Assembly: GCF_023716865.1 (NCBI RefSeq)
Contig: NZ_CP092417.1
Span: forward strand, 4,566,001 to 4,630,000
Direction of reading: 5' to 3'
Origin: Endozoicomonas sp. SCSIO W0465
GTDB lineage: Bacteria > Pseudomonadota > Gammaproteobacteria > Pseudomonadales > Endozoicomonadaceae
DNA: 64,000 bases
Made by a program: the position numbers and the translations under genes. Below the pieces are notes generated by a model, which saw only the letters and a program-made list of their open reading frames with translations, ran no database searches and was not told the origin of the DNA. Below are positions 55,258 through 62,591 of this stretch, piece by piece (within the stretch, counting starts at the first letter, position 1; each line of letters starts with the position of its first letter).

Positions 55258-56685
55258 ATGCTTCCACTTTCTCCTAAACCATGGTCAGAACTAACTTTTG
55301 GATGTGCTGATTTGGGCGATACTCGACGTACAAAACGACTTGTCAAAGTTGCTGCCGAGCTTTCAGCTCATACCGGTAATTCTTTGTCATCTTCATGCGA
55401 AGGTTATACCGCACTGGTAACTGGAGCTTACCGGCTGATTGAGAATGAGGCCGTAAAGCCTGAAGCAATAGCTGAGGCAGGCTTTCAGGCAACTGCCAAA
55501 ATAGCGAGACAGTCTCGCCTACTTCTGGCTCTCGAAGATACAACAACCCTGGGTTATAAACATGCTGTCAGATCCGAGCTTGGTGATCTTGGAGGTCCTG
55601 AAGGCTCTAAAACCAGAGGATTCCACGTCCACTCTGTCTTCTTGGTTGATGCGGATACAGAGCGAAGCATTGGGCTTATTGATCAAGAACGATGGGTTAG
55701 AGAGGACGTTCAGCGGGGGAAAAAGAACCAACGTCGTCAGCTACCTTACGAGGGAAAGGAAAGCTTTAAGTGGCAAAGAGCCTCTGAAAACACAGAACAA
55801 AGGATGGGGGGTAAAATGCCTGACATCATCAGTGTTTGCGACCGGGAGGCGGATATATACGAATATATGCACTACAAACTGGATAACCGACAGCGGTTTG
55901 TTGTAAGAGCTACACAAAACAGAATCCTGGTGGATGGCGAACTCTTATTATTTGATTCCTTAGCTCAGACTGAAGTGTTGGGGAAATATACGATAGTGGT
56001 TCCTCAAAAAGGAGGTAGAAAGAAGCGAAAGGCAACGCTGCAGGTCAAAAGAAAGAAGATGACAATACAGGCGCCGCAAAGGCCAGGCGGCAGGCCGGAA
56101 CCGGTAACTATGAATATTGTGTCGGCTGAAGAGATTGGCAATGACTCCGAAGACCGTTTGCACTGGGTACTATTGACAACTGAAGATATTGAAACATTCG
56201 AAGACTGTCGCTCTATCATTCGATTTTACGAGCTCCGATGGCGAATAGAAGAGTTCCATAAGGCTTGGAAATCGGGAGCAGGAGTAGAAAGGCTTCGTCT
56301 GCAATCTCCGGATAACATTGAACGACTTGCGGTCATATTAATGTTTGTCGCTGTCAGACTAATGCAAATCCGTGAAGCATTAATGTTACCGAATGACAGG
56401 CAGCACAAAGACAGAAAGCTTTGGAGTGAAAAAACACTCGCGAATGAGGTGGTCAGTGATGATGAATGGCAGGTTCTCTGGCTAACCTATGAAAAAAAAG
56501 CGTTGCCCGATAAGCCGCCAACAGTCACTTGGCTGCTTCAAACGATTGCTCGGCTTGGTGGTTGGGGTGATTCAAAGCATACAGGGCAGCCCGGCTGGTT
56601 AGTGGTATGGGAAGGCTGGGCGAAATTGCAGGATCGGGTAAAAACCTGGCAGATAGCCCGGCAGTTCAGCGCTGGAGAGATGTGA
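55258..56685 (+). CDS. IS4-family transposase (IS50 group)
   Basis: About 475 residues from ATG 55258 (MLPLSPKPW). The N-terminus WSELTFGCADLGDTRRTKRL is the usual DNA-binding opening of the Tn5 group (FGxADLGDxRR). The catalytic residues are visible: first Asp in LALEDTTTLGY, second Asp in VCDREADIYEY and the Glu in the YREK signature YELRWRIEEFHKAWK. The length fits an intact transposase of about 475 residues. A TTG 33 bases upstream would add 11 residues. There is no frameshift, so the element may still be active. Confidence 0.93.
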   Translation: MLPLSPKPWSELTFGCADLGDTRRTKRLVKVAAELSAHTGNSLSSSCEGYTALVTGAYRLIENEAVKPEAIAEAGFQATAKIARQSRLLLALEDTTTLGYKHAVRSELGDLGGPEGSKTRGFHVHSVFLVDADTERSIGLIDQERWVREDVQRGKKNQRRQLPYEGKESFKWQRASENTEQRMGGKMPDIISVCDREADIYEYMHYKLDNRQRFVVRATQNRILVDGELLLFDSLAQTEVLGKYTIVVPQKGGRKKRKATLQVKRKKMTIQAPQRPGGRPEPVTMNIVSAEEIGNDSEDRLHWVLLTTEDIETFEDCRSIIRFYELRWRIEEFHKAWKSGAGVERLRLQSPDNIERLAVILMFVAVRLMQIREALMLPNDRQHKDRKLWSEKTLANEVVSDDEWQVLWLTYEKKALPDKPPTVTWLLQTIARLGGWGDSKHTGQPGWLVVWEGWAKLQDRVKTWQIARQFSAGEM

Positions 56686-56696
56686 TCAAGAGTCAG
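56676..56696 (-). repeat. Right inverted end of the IS
   Basis: Read on the minus strand: CTGACTCTTGATCACATCTCT. It includes the last codons and the stop of the transposase gene. Confidence 0.85.
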
Positions 56697-56706
56697 GACG
56701 GGCGGC
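56697..56706. repeat. Target site duplication, right
   Basis: GACGGGCGGC, identical to 55189-55198, directly after the right inverted end. Confidence 0.85.
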
Positions 56707-56757
56707 CGGTATCCTGGTGACTTTTTTCAGGTAACTGTACTTGACTGATGCTTTTTA

Positions 56758-57387
56758 TCATGCCTTCTGCAGGGTGAAATGACGGTTGAAATGAGGGGCA
56801 TTCAGTGGGATACCTGCATCCAGAGTAATGTTCAGGAATTCAACCAGCATCACGGCAGTCAGACCCCAGATCAAATACTCTCCATAGTAAAAAGACGGCA
56901 TCTTGTAGTCCTGATTGCGCATTTTCCAGTGATTGAATGTCAGGTTCTCCTTCTCCAGGAAGTAACTTAAGGGGACCCTGAATATACGATCGAGCTCCGC
57001 CATATTGGGTCGGAGTGGCGAGTGAGCTTCCATAATCCCGACAACCGGGGTAACTTCCAGACCAAAACGGGAGATGACCGAACCGGTTTGGCCGATAATC
57101 CTGACGTTTTCCGGAGGCAGGTTAATCTCTTCGAGGGATTCCCGTAATGCGGTATGGATCAGATCGCTATCCGATGGATCCCGTTTTCCCCCGGGAAACG
57201 CTACCTCGCCACTATGGGTGCTCATATGGGTTGCCCGTCGGGTAAAGACCAACTCTGGTTCTGGTGTATTGGTGATGGGAATCAGAACAGCAGCTTCTGG
57301 CAGTTGAGTATCGATTTTTCTTGGCTGGTAGTCTTTCAGCCTTTCTTCAACCTGGTTTAACATCATGGCAACTTCAGTGGCATCCAT
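56758..57387 (-). CDS. nudL: Nudix hydrolase, NudL/YeaB-type CoA pyrophosphatase
   Basis: A 209-residue protein. The NudL signature runs from FTRRATHMSTHSGEVAFPGG into the Nudix box (GGKRDPSD...ALRESLEEI), with the REx2EE core as RESLEE. The family hydrolyses coenzyme A and its thioesters to 3',5'-ADP and phosphopantetheine. Length matches E. coli NudL (about 190). I see no good ribosome binding site for the ATG at 57387; a start at the internal Met-Met pair about 20 bases later is possible. It is divergent from a second Nudix gene. Confidence 0.85.
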   Translation of the reverse strand: MDATEVAMMLNQVEERLKDYQPRKIDTQLPEAAVLIPITNTPEPELVFTRRATHMSTHSGEVAFPGGKRDPSDSDLIHTALRESLEEINLPPENVRIIGQTGSVISRFGLEVTPVVGIMEAHSPLRPNMAELDRIFRVPLSYFLEKENLTFNHWKMRNQDYKMPSFYYGEYLIWGLTAVMLVEFLNITLDAGIPLNAPHFNRHFTLQKA

Positions 57388-57519
57388 GCAGGGAACTTGA
57401 ATTTATCATAAGTAGCTCAACAGGATTTATCCAGTGGTAAAACGGTTTGTTCATCCCTGAGGGTTTGTTACTCTGGTATAGTTGCTCTTTAGCTGTCTGC
57501 CGGAAACAAGGAGTGAAGG
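57388..57519. promoter_or_regulatory. Divergent promoter region between the two Nudix genes
   Basis: A spacer of 132 bases that must carry promoters for both genes. AAGGAG at its right end is the ribosome binding site of the TTG at 57520. No other motif could be assigned. Confidence 0.4.
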
Positions 57520-58083
57520 TTGATAACAGGATCCTCAACCCATTACTGTAATCATTGCGGTCATGAGACTCAAAAGAAAGTCCCTGAGGGAGATCATCGT
57601 CTCCGGGATGTGTGTGATCACTGCCAAACCATTCATTACCAGAATCCGAGGGTGGTAACGGGATGCCTGCCCGTATACCAGAACAAAGTGTTGATGTGTA
57701 AGCGGGCCATTGAACCCAGAAAGGGATTCTGGACATTGCCGGGCGGCTTTATGGAGTTAGGGGAAACCATTGAGGAGGGGGCGGCACGGGAAACCCGCGA
57801 AGAAGCCTGTGCAGATGTTACCATTGAATCACTCTACATGCTGTATAATGTGGTACATGTTGGTCAGTTGTCGGCTTTCTTTCTGGCCAGACTGGAAAAC
57901 CCTGATTTTGCGCCGGGTGAGGAGAGTCTGGACGTTGCACTTTTTTCTGAAGATAAAATTCCCTGGGATCAGCTGGCCTTTTCCACCATTGGCCGAACGT
58001 TGCGTCATTACTTTTCTGACCGACAGGAGGGCGTGTTTCCCATGAGGCTGGAGTATGTCACTCCTCCGGAACGACGAGACTGA
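57520..58083 (+). CDS. Nudix hydrolase with N-terminal zinc ribbon
   Basis: A 187-residue protein. The N-terminus has a four-cysteine zinc ribbon (HYCNHCG and VCDHCQT). The Nudix domain follows, with LPGGFMELGETIEEGAARET and REEACAD completing the box (G-x5-E-x7-REx2EE). The family hydrolyses nucleoside diphosphates linked to other groups, such as ADP-ribose or NADH; the exact substrate is not decided by the sequence. The start is TTG with AAGGAG about eight bases upstream. The 3' end overlaps the convergent Nif3-like gene by 26 bases. Confidence 0.85.
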   Translation: MITGSSTHYCNHCGHETQKKVPEGDHRLRDVCDHCQTIHYQNPRVVTGCLPVYQNKVLMCKRAIEPRKGFWTLPGGFMELGETIEEGAARETREEACADVTIESLYMLYNVVHVGQLSAFFLARLENPDFAPGEESLDVALFSEDKIPWDQLAFSTIGRTLRHYFSDRQEGVFPMRLEYVTPPERRD

Positions 58084-58450
58084 CCGGGTGGTAATCGAAT
58101 GCAGGCATTTCATAAGGGTGTGCCTGCTGGAGGGCTGCAATTGCCGCTTTTAAAAACGGCTGCTCACAAATCATTTCTACCTTCCAGGTCTCTTCTGTAT
58201 GGATTTCATTGGGCTGTCCGCAGAAGGGCTGGCTTCCCGGTAATGGTCGAAACTGACCAGTCCCGGCGGTTTGCCAGCAACAGCAATCATAGGCTCCATA
58301 ACGACCGGCACCGGCAGAGAACATCGCTTTTTTCACCGTTGCCAGCCAGGCGCTGGGAATCATTACAGAGATTTTGTAAATCCGTTTTTCTGGTGGGTTA
58401 TTCGGAGTTTCCGTGAAGAACGTTGCCGGTTGAGTAGACGATATCTTCAT
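58058..58450 (-). CDS. Nif3/YqfO-like single-domain protein
   Basis: A 130-residue protein matching the CutA-like insert domain found in YqfO-type Nif3 proteins, here standing alone. The family pattern is clear: YKISVMIPSAWLATVKKAMF, AGAGRYGAYDCCCWQTAGTG, FRPLPGSQPF and AALQQAHPYEMPAFDYHPV. Stand-alone versions of about 105 residues are common in gammaproteobacteria; the function is unknown. The first 22 residues are extra and may not be translated. AGGGA precedes the ATG at 58450. Confidence 0.8.
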   Translation of the reverse strand: MKISSTQPATFFTETPNNPPEKRIYKISVMIPSAWLATVKKAMFSAGAGRYGAYDCCCWQTAGTGQFRPLPGSQPFCGQPNEIHTEETWKVEMICEQPFLKAAIAALQQAHPYEMPAFDYHPVSLVVPEE

Positions 58451-58522
58451 TTTTGTTCCCTATCAGTTATACCCGCAAACCCCGCTTTCTACAAACCCCT
58501 ACAAAACCCTACAAAACCCACA

Positions 58523-59608
58523 TCAGGGCACCAGCCAGGCTGTTAAATGGCAGCGGGCCAGCAACCGGACCAGAATCAGTGACAGTAAGGTTACTACCGC
58601 AGTGATCAGGGGAATCGCCAGTATCGAGGGGGTTGGGTAAAAATCGAACTCTCGTAATGGCCAGAGCAGCAGCGGGTGAATCAGGTAGAGCCCCAGGCTA
58701 TAACGGCTGATTAACGAAACCAGCTGCCGCCCCTTGCCGGATACCACATCCGCATAGCGACAGGCCAGCGCAAAGAACGCCCCCGCTACCAACACGGTAT
58801 TAATGGTTTTGTACGAGGTAAAACGCCCGGGTGCGTATGCACCCGCATCGGTGGAGAGCATCCAGATACCGACCACTGCGGACACCAGGGCACTCACCCC
58901 AAGACCCACCAACACAAAACACTGAAGCCTATCGAGCGGTGCACGGCGCAGCGCGTAACCAAATACCAGATAGCCACCATACATAATCACCCCGGTCATC
59001 CATACCGAGTCAACCCTGAAAAAGTAGAGCAGGGTCAATATCAACCAACCGAACACCAGCATCCACAACTGGGCGTCAGACAGTTTTTGCGCCACCGGCG
59101 TCAGAAAAGGGATCACCAGATAAAGGGGCAAAAAATAGTAATAGAAACCGAGGTGGTACCAGGTCGGGTCTTCCAGTACCCCGCCCAACAGGGTTTGGGT
59201 TTCAGAAAAATCGTAGGTGAAAGCAAAGTCATGGGAGAGATTTATACCTGCCAACAATGCATATCCTAGCGACCAGACCGCAAAGGGCACCAGCACCTTG
59301 CTACACCGATGGGTAAGATAGTAACGCAGATTAAACGGACGAGTATCTGCCAGCATCAGAGCACCGGTCACCATTATAAACACCGGAACCGCCCACCGAC
59401 TGATTACATTGAAGCCAATAGCCACCAGCCAGTTACCACTGCCTACATCAAGGTTACGGTATGGCCCCAGCACATGGATCACCACTACAGCAATGGCCGC
59501 GACACAACGCAACAACTCGATAAAAAAATAGTTCTGTCGTCCGGATACGGGACTATCTCTCAATACCAACCCAGCATCGGTGTTTGCAGTAGAAGTACCA
59601 CTTGTCAT
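58523..59608 (-). CDS. Acyltransferase-3 family membrane protein
   Basis: A 361-residue polytopic protein with about ten hydrophobic segments. It shows the acyltransferase-3 opening FFIELLRCVAAIAVVVIHVL (catalytic His in VIHVL) and ISRWAVPVFIMVTGALML, and ends SRYSLGLYLIHPLLLWPL. Such proteins transfer acetyl or other acyl groups to sugars of surface glycans (OafA, WecH). Its ATG overlaps the TGA of the upstream PlsC-like gene by four bases, so the two are co-transcribed and probably translationally coupled. The acceptor is unknown. Confidence 0.85.
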   Translation of the reverse strand: MTSGTSTANTDAGLVLRDSPVSGRQNYFFIELLRCVAAIAVVVIHVLGPYRNLDVGSGNWLVAIGFNVISRWAVPVFIMVTGALMLADTRPFNLRYYLTHRCSKVLVPFAVWSLGYALLAGINLSHDFAFTYDFSETQTLLGGVLEDPTWYHLGFYYYFLPLYLVIPFLTPVAQKLSDAQLWMLVFGWLILTLLYFFRVDSVWMTGVIMYGGYLVFGYALRRAPLDRLQCFVLVGLGVSALVSAVVGIWMLSTDAGAYAPGRFTSYKTINTVLVAGAFFALACRYADVVSGKGRQLVSLISRYSLGLYLIHPLLLWPLREFDFYPTPSILAIPLITAVVTLLSLILVRLLARCHLTAWLVP

Positions 59609-60786
59609 GAGCCATACCGGAAACGATTAATTACTGGCTGGGCATACATCTTTAAGAACTGCGTGCGATACAGCTCAGGGCAGCGCTGCAGGTGTCGGGT
59701 AAATTCATTGCGCTTTTGTTGCAGGTCAATATTGGGAAATAACTGGCTGAGTTCCGGTATCTGAATGACCGGCTCATACTGGTTTATCTCACTGCTGATC
59801 GCTTCCCAGGCAAACAGATTGGATGGCTGAAGTTCATAGTTATGGTGGATCTGGTGATTGACCTCTTTAACGACCGAGGCTGCATCTTCGAAATCCTGTG
59901 TCAGCGGTTTACCGAAGGCAACATGCACATGACCTTTGTAGCCCTGTATACCGGTTACAATACTTTTCAGGTCTTCATCGTCGGCTTTCTGATACTGACC
60001 GGTCTGTTGTTTTTCATACAGTTCACGGGCCTTGTCACAGTCACAGGGGTCAAACTCGTAAGAGATGGACACTGGCACAATATTCAGTGAACGAATATTG
60101 TCAGCAAAAATGCTCTGCTTGTTGCGACGGCTCAGGTTAAACATCTTGATAATGGCCGGGTCGGTCTGGTCGTTACCATCTTTTGCGCGGCCTTCACTCT
60201 GGGCAATCCAGACCGGCTGGCCAGAGTCAATACAATGATGAATGTAGGCCGACAGGTTCTGGAAGGCGAGCAGCTTTTCCCGTCGCCCGGACAGTGAGCG
60301 TTTGACGATAAAGCTTTTGTTGAGACGCATCAGATCGCTGACAAAAGGGCGCTTGACCAAATTGTCACCAATGGCGATCTGGCAGGTTTCCATATCGTTA
60401 AGGTAGAGCGCGTAGTTGACCAGGGCCGGATCCAGGACAATGTCCCGGTGATTTGATAGAAACAGATAAGCCTTGTCCTTTTTCTGGTGCTCATTTTTCA
60501 GTAAATCAAGCCCGGAAAAAGAAACCTTGCTCGTGGTGGTTTTGATCACCCGGGTCAGATAGGGCTCAATGATAGCCTGAAAATCCCGGACGTTATGAAT
60601 ATTCCGTGTTTTGTATTTTAACGCCAGAGCCATCATCCAGGTCATGACCCCGGAAAATTGTCGGGTTAAGCCGGGGTAACGGTGCTTTGCCATCACATTA
60701 AGCAGGTCATTATCATTTAACAGGCGTTCAAGTGTAGGCCGGACCTCATGGTCATGGTATGGGCGAATATCGTCAAAAGCTTCCAT
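59605..60786 (-). CDS. PlsC-like glycerolipid acyltransferase
   Basis: About 393 residues from ATG 60786 (MEAFDDIRPYHDHEVRP); a TTG at 60816 would add ten residues. The acyltransferase block 1 is FLSNHRDIVLDPALVN, with five rather than four residues between His and Asp counting to the second Asp. The glycerol-binding block is WIAQSEGRAKDG, and the later block is IVPVSISYEFDP. It belongs to the 1-acyl-glycerol-3-phosphate acyltransferase superfamily and acts at the inner membrane, although the substrate may differ. It is followed by the acyltransferase-3 gene with an ATGA overlap. Confidence 0.8.
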   Translation of the reverse strand: MEAFDDIRPYHDHEVRPTLERLLNDNDLLNVMAKHRYPGLTRQFSGVMTWMMALALKYKTRNIHNVRDFQAIIEPYLTRVIKTTTSKVSFSGLDLLKNEHQKKDKAYLFLSNHRDIVLDPALVNYALYLNDMETCQIAIGDNLVKRPFVSDLMRLNKSFIVKRSLSGRREKLLAFQNLSAYIHHCIDSGQPVWIAQSEGRAKDGNDQTDPAIIKMFNLSRRNKQSIFADNIRSLNIVPVSISYEFDPCDCDKARELYEKQQTGQYQKADDEDLKSIVTGIQGYKGHVHVAFGKPLTQDFEDAASVVKEVNHQIHHNYELQPSNLFAWEAISSEINQYEPVIQIPELSQLFPNIDLQQKRNEFTRHLQRCPELYRTQFLKMYAQPVINRFRYGS

Positions 60787-60853
60787 TGGTGCCAGTGCTT
60801 TGAGGTCAGTAAACAAGAAAAAAATCGTTATTGGTCGATGAGTTATTGTATTT

Positions 60854-61026
60854 CATTGAGGCTCTTTTCGGGTTACAGACTGCTCTGCAATGAAAATTGG
60901 CCAAAGGCCTTGATATACAATGCCTTCAGGAAACTGCTGGCTAAATATTGCCAAGCCCTGCCACAGGAGGATTCCAGCCTGATTTATGAAATCAGCAGTC
61001 TGCAATACGAAAAGAGCCTTCATTGA
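60854..61026. repeat. Inverted-repeat element of about 170 bp (MITE-like)
   Basis: The left arm (about 60854-60884, containing GGCTCTTTTCGGGTTACAGA) is matched in reverse complement by the right arm (about 60995-61026, giving GGCTCTTTTCGTATTGCAGA). About 27 of 31 positions pair. The central 110 bases hold no clear gene, although short frames are open on both strands. It could be a small non-autonomous element or a strong stem-loop between two genes. I see no obvious target duplication. Confidence 0.5.
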
Positions 61027-61325
61027 TTGACAGCTGGTCTGTATAGACACTGTCGCGTAATGTAACTGAGCCGTATAAAGGATGCAAACCAGAGGTTTTT
61101 TGCAAAACCCAAGTATTTAAGTGATTGACGTGATAACCAGGAAGCATGACAAATTGAGAACACCACCTAAGGGTGATTCTGTTGATGAGTACTTTTCTCG
61201 CTTACTATTGCGTACAAAAGAATTGCTGTGAGGAATACCTGCAAAACGGTTCCTGAACATCATATAATCCTGGTTTCAGGTTCCGGGAATCTGACCATTT
61301 ATAAAAAGCCAGGCAGGGGTTGTTC
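61027..61325. other. Intergenic region upstream of the Sel1-repeat gene
   Basis: About 300 bases without a supported gene. It must contain the promoter of the gene at 61326. GGGG in the last ten bases is the likely ribosome binding site. I see no terminator or clear -35/-10 pair. Confidence 0.45.
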
Positions 61326-61880
61326 ATGTTGAGACAGTTTAAGTGTGTTGTCAGTTTGTCGGTATTGCTGGCCATGGCGACAGTCCCTGTCTGGGCTACC
61401 CCCCCTGTTAGCGGTACTGTAGCTCAGGGGCAACTGAGCGAGGCCATTGAAATTCTTCTCTCAGGCCAGCCAGCAAACCCGGTTGAAGCCATTAAAAATT
61501 TACAGCGTATTGCCAGTCAGGGCGATCAGCAGGCCCGGGCTGAAGCCATGCTCTGGCTGGGAAGAGCTTATCGTGATGGGCTGGCCGGAACCGGTAAGGA
61601 TATTGGCATGGCCTTTGATTATTTCCAGCGGGCTGCCGGGCGTGAAGGGCTGAATCCCGAAGCACAGTATGAGCTTGGCCGGGCCTACCTGAATGGTGAA
61701 GGCACTGACCGCAATCTGATCGCGGCCTATATGTGGACAGCACTCAGTCTGCATACCCCATCAAAAATATCAGCTTCTGCAGAAGCGCAGAAAGCCAGAC
61801 TGGCCAACATGCTTAATACGATTCAACTGGAAAAAGCCAAACAGTTGGTCGATCAGTTGAAAACCTTTTATCTGAAATAA
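61326..61880 (+). CDS. Secreted Sel1-repeat protein
   Basis: About 184 residues. The N-terminus (MLRQFKCVVSLSVLLAMATV, then cleavage after VWA) is a signal peptide. Two Sel1/TPR-like repeats follow: ARAEAMLWLGRAYRDGLAG with DIGMAFDYFQRAA, and PEAQYELGRAYLNGEGTD with NLIAAYMWTALSL. A helical tail of about 35 residues ends the protein. It is probably periplasmic and acts as a protein-binding scaffold. I start at ATG 61326 rather than TTG 61320 because of the GGGG spacing. The SRAP gene begins 22 bases after its stop, so the two are likely co-transcribed. Confidence 0.8.
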   Translation: MLRQFKCVVSLSVLLAMATVPVWATPPVSGTVAQGQLSEAIEILLSGQPANPVEAIKNLQRIASQGDQQARAEAMLWLGRAYRDGLAGTGKDIGMAFDYFQRAAGREGLNPEAQYELGRAYLNGEGTDRNLIAAYMWTALSLHTPSKISASAEAQKARLANMLNTIQLEKAKQLVDQLKTFYLK

Positions 61881-61902
61881 TCGGGAAGAGGTGGCGTAAT
61901 TC

Positions 61903-62514
61903 ATGTGCAGCCGTTACTCATTCAACCTGCCCAGTGTTGACCTTGGCTTCCTCGGTATCGACGATATTTTATCGCAGAAACCCGTTCAACAGGTGGTGCC
62001 GGGGCAACAGGTGTGGCTGGTTCGCTATGATGAACAGGGCACCCCTGAGCTGGCCCAGGCCAAATGGGGGCTTGCGCCTACCTGGCTGCAGGATTTATCC
62101 CGTGCTCAAATCAATGCCCGTGTAGAGACGGCATCTGAATCAAGAATGTTCAGAAAAGCCTGGCAGGACAGACGCTGCCTGATACTGGCGGATAGCTACT
62201 TCCAATGGCATATGGCTCCGGGTAACCGGCGTCAGCTATGGCGTATAGGTGCCAGGGGTGGTTCGCTGATACTGATGGCCGGATTATGGGAGCGGTTCAC
62301 GGTCGACAGCACCCTCTCTTTTGATTCCTGCGCTGTGCTAACCATGCCGGCCATGCGGCCGTTAATGTCAATCGCTGACAGAATGCCTGCGCTGCTGACT
62401 GCTGCTCATGCCGGCAGCTGGCTATCAGGAGCGCCTTTTGATATTGATCGTTTTTCTGCCTCTCTTGTCAGCTTTCCTTTCCAGAGCCAGAATATCCTGA
62501 AGGGCAGAATCTGA
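61903..62514 (+). CDS. SRAP-domain protein (YedK/HMCES family), atypical active site
   Basis: A 203-residue protein with the full SRAP frame: MCSRY start giving Cys2 after Met removal, VVPGQQVWLV, KWGLAPTW, and INARVETASESRMFRKAWQ with the conserved Asn and Arg. The family shields abasic sites in single-stranded DNA by a covalent bond through Cys2. Two usual active-site residues are replaced here: the Glu of the GFYEW-type motif is Gln (DSYFQW) and the His of the HDRMP motif is Ala (IADRMP). The Cys and Asn needed to form the crosslink remain. YedK is 222 residues, so the length is near normal. Confidence 0.85.
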   Translation: MCSRYSFNLPSVDLGFLGIDDILSQKPVQQVVPGQQVWLVRYDEQGTPELAQAKWGLAPTWLQDLSRAQINARVETASESRMFRKAWQDRRCLILADSYFQWHMAPGNRRQLWRIGARGGSLILMAGLWERFTVDSTLSFDSCAVLTMPAMRPLMSIADRMPALLTAAHAGSWLSGAPFDIDRFSASLVSFPFQSQNILKGRI

Positions 62515-62591
62515 GTTCATAATAATCTCCATTCACTGCTGAGATGCTGGTCTATCATTAGCGTTCATTGTGGCCGCATGCAGTGAACTCT

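Larger units (their letters stand above)
55199..56696 (+). mobile_element. IS4-family (Tn5/IS50-like) insertion sequence, complete
   Basis: A 1,498-bp element bounded by inverted ends CTGTCTCTTGATCACAA (left) and CTGACTCTTGATCACAT (right, read inward), 15 of 17 bases matching. These resemble the Tn5 outer end (CTGACTCTTATACACA). A 10-bp duplication, GACGGGCGGC, flanks it; Tn5 itself makes nine. It carries one transposase gene whose stop lies in the right end. It is inserted between the McrC-like gene and the nudL gene and does not interrupt a recognised gene. Confidence 0.9.

Noticed and set aside
61041..61062. CACTGTCGCGTAATGT as a possible transposon end
   Set aside because: No matching inverted partner or transposase was found nearby.
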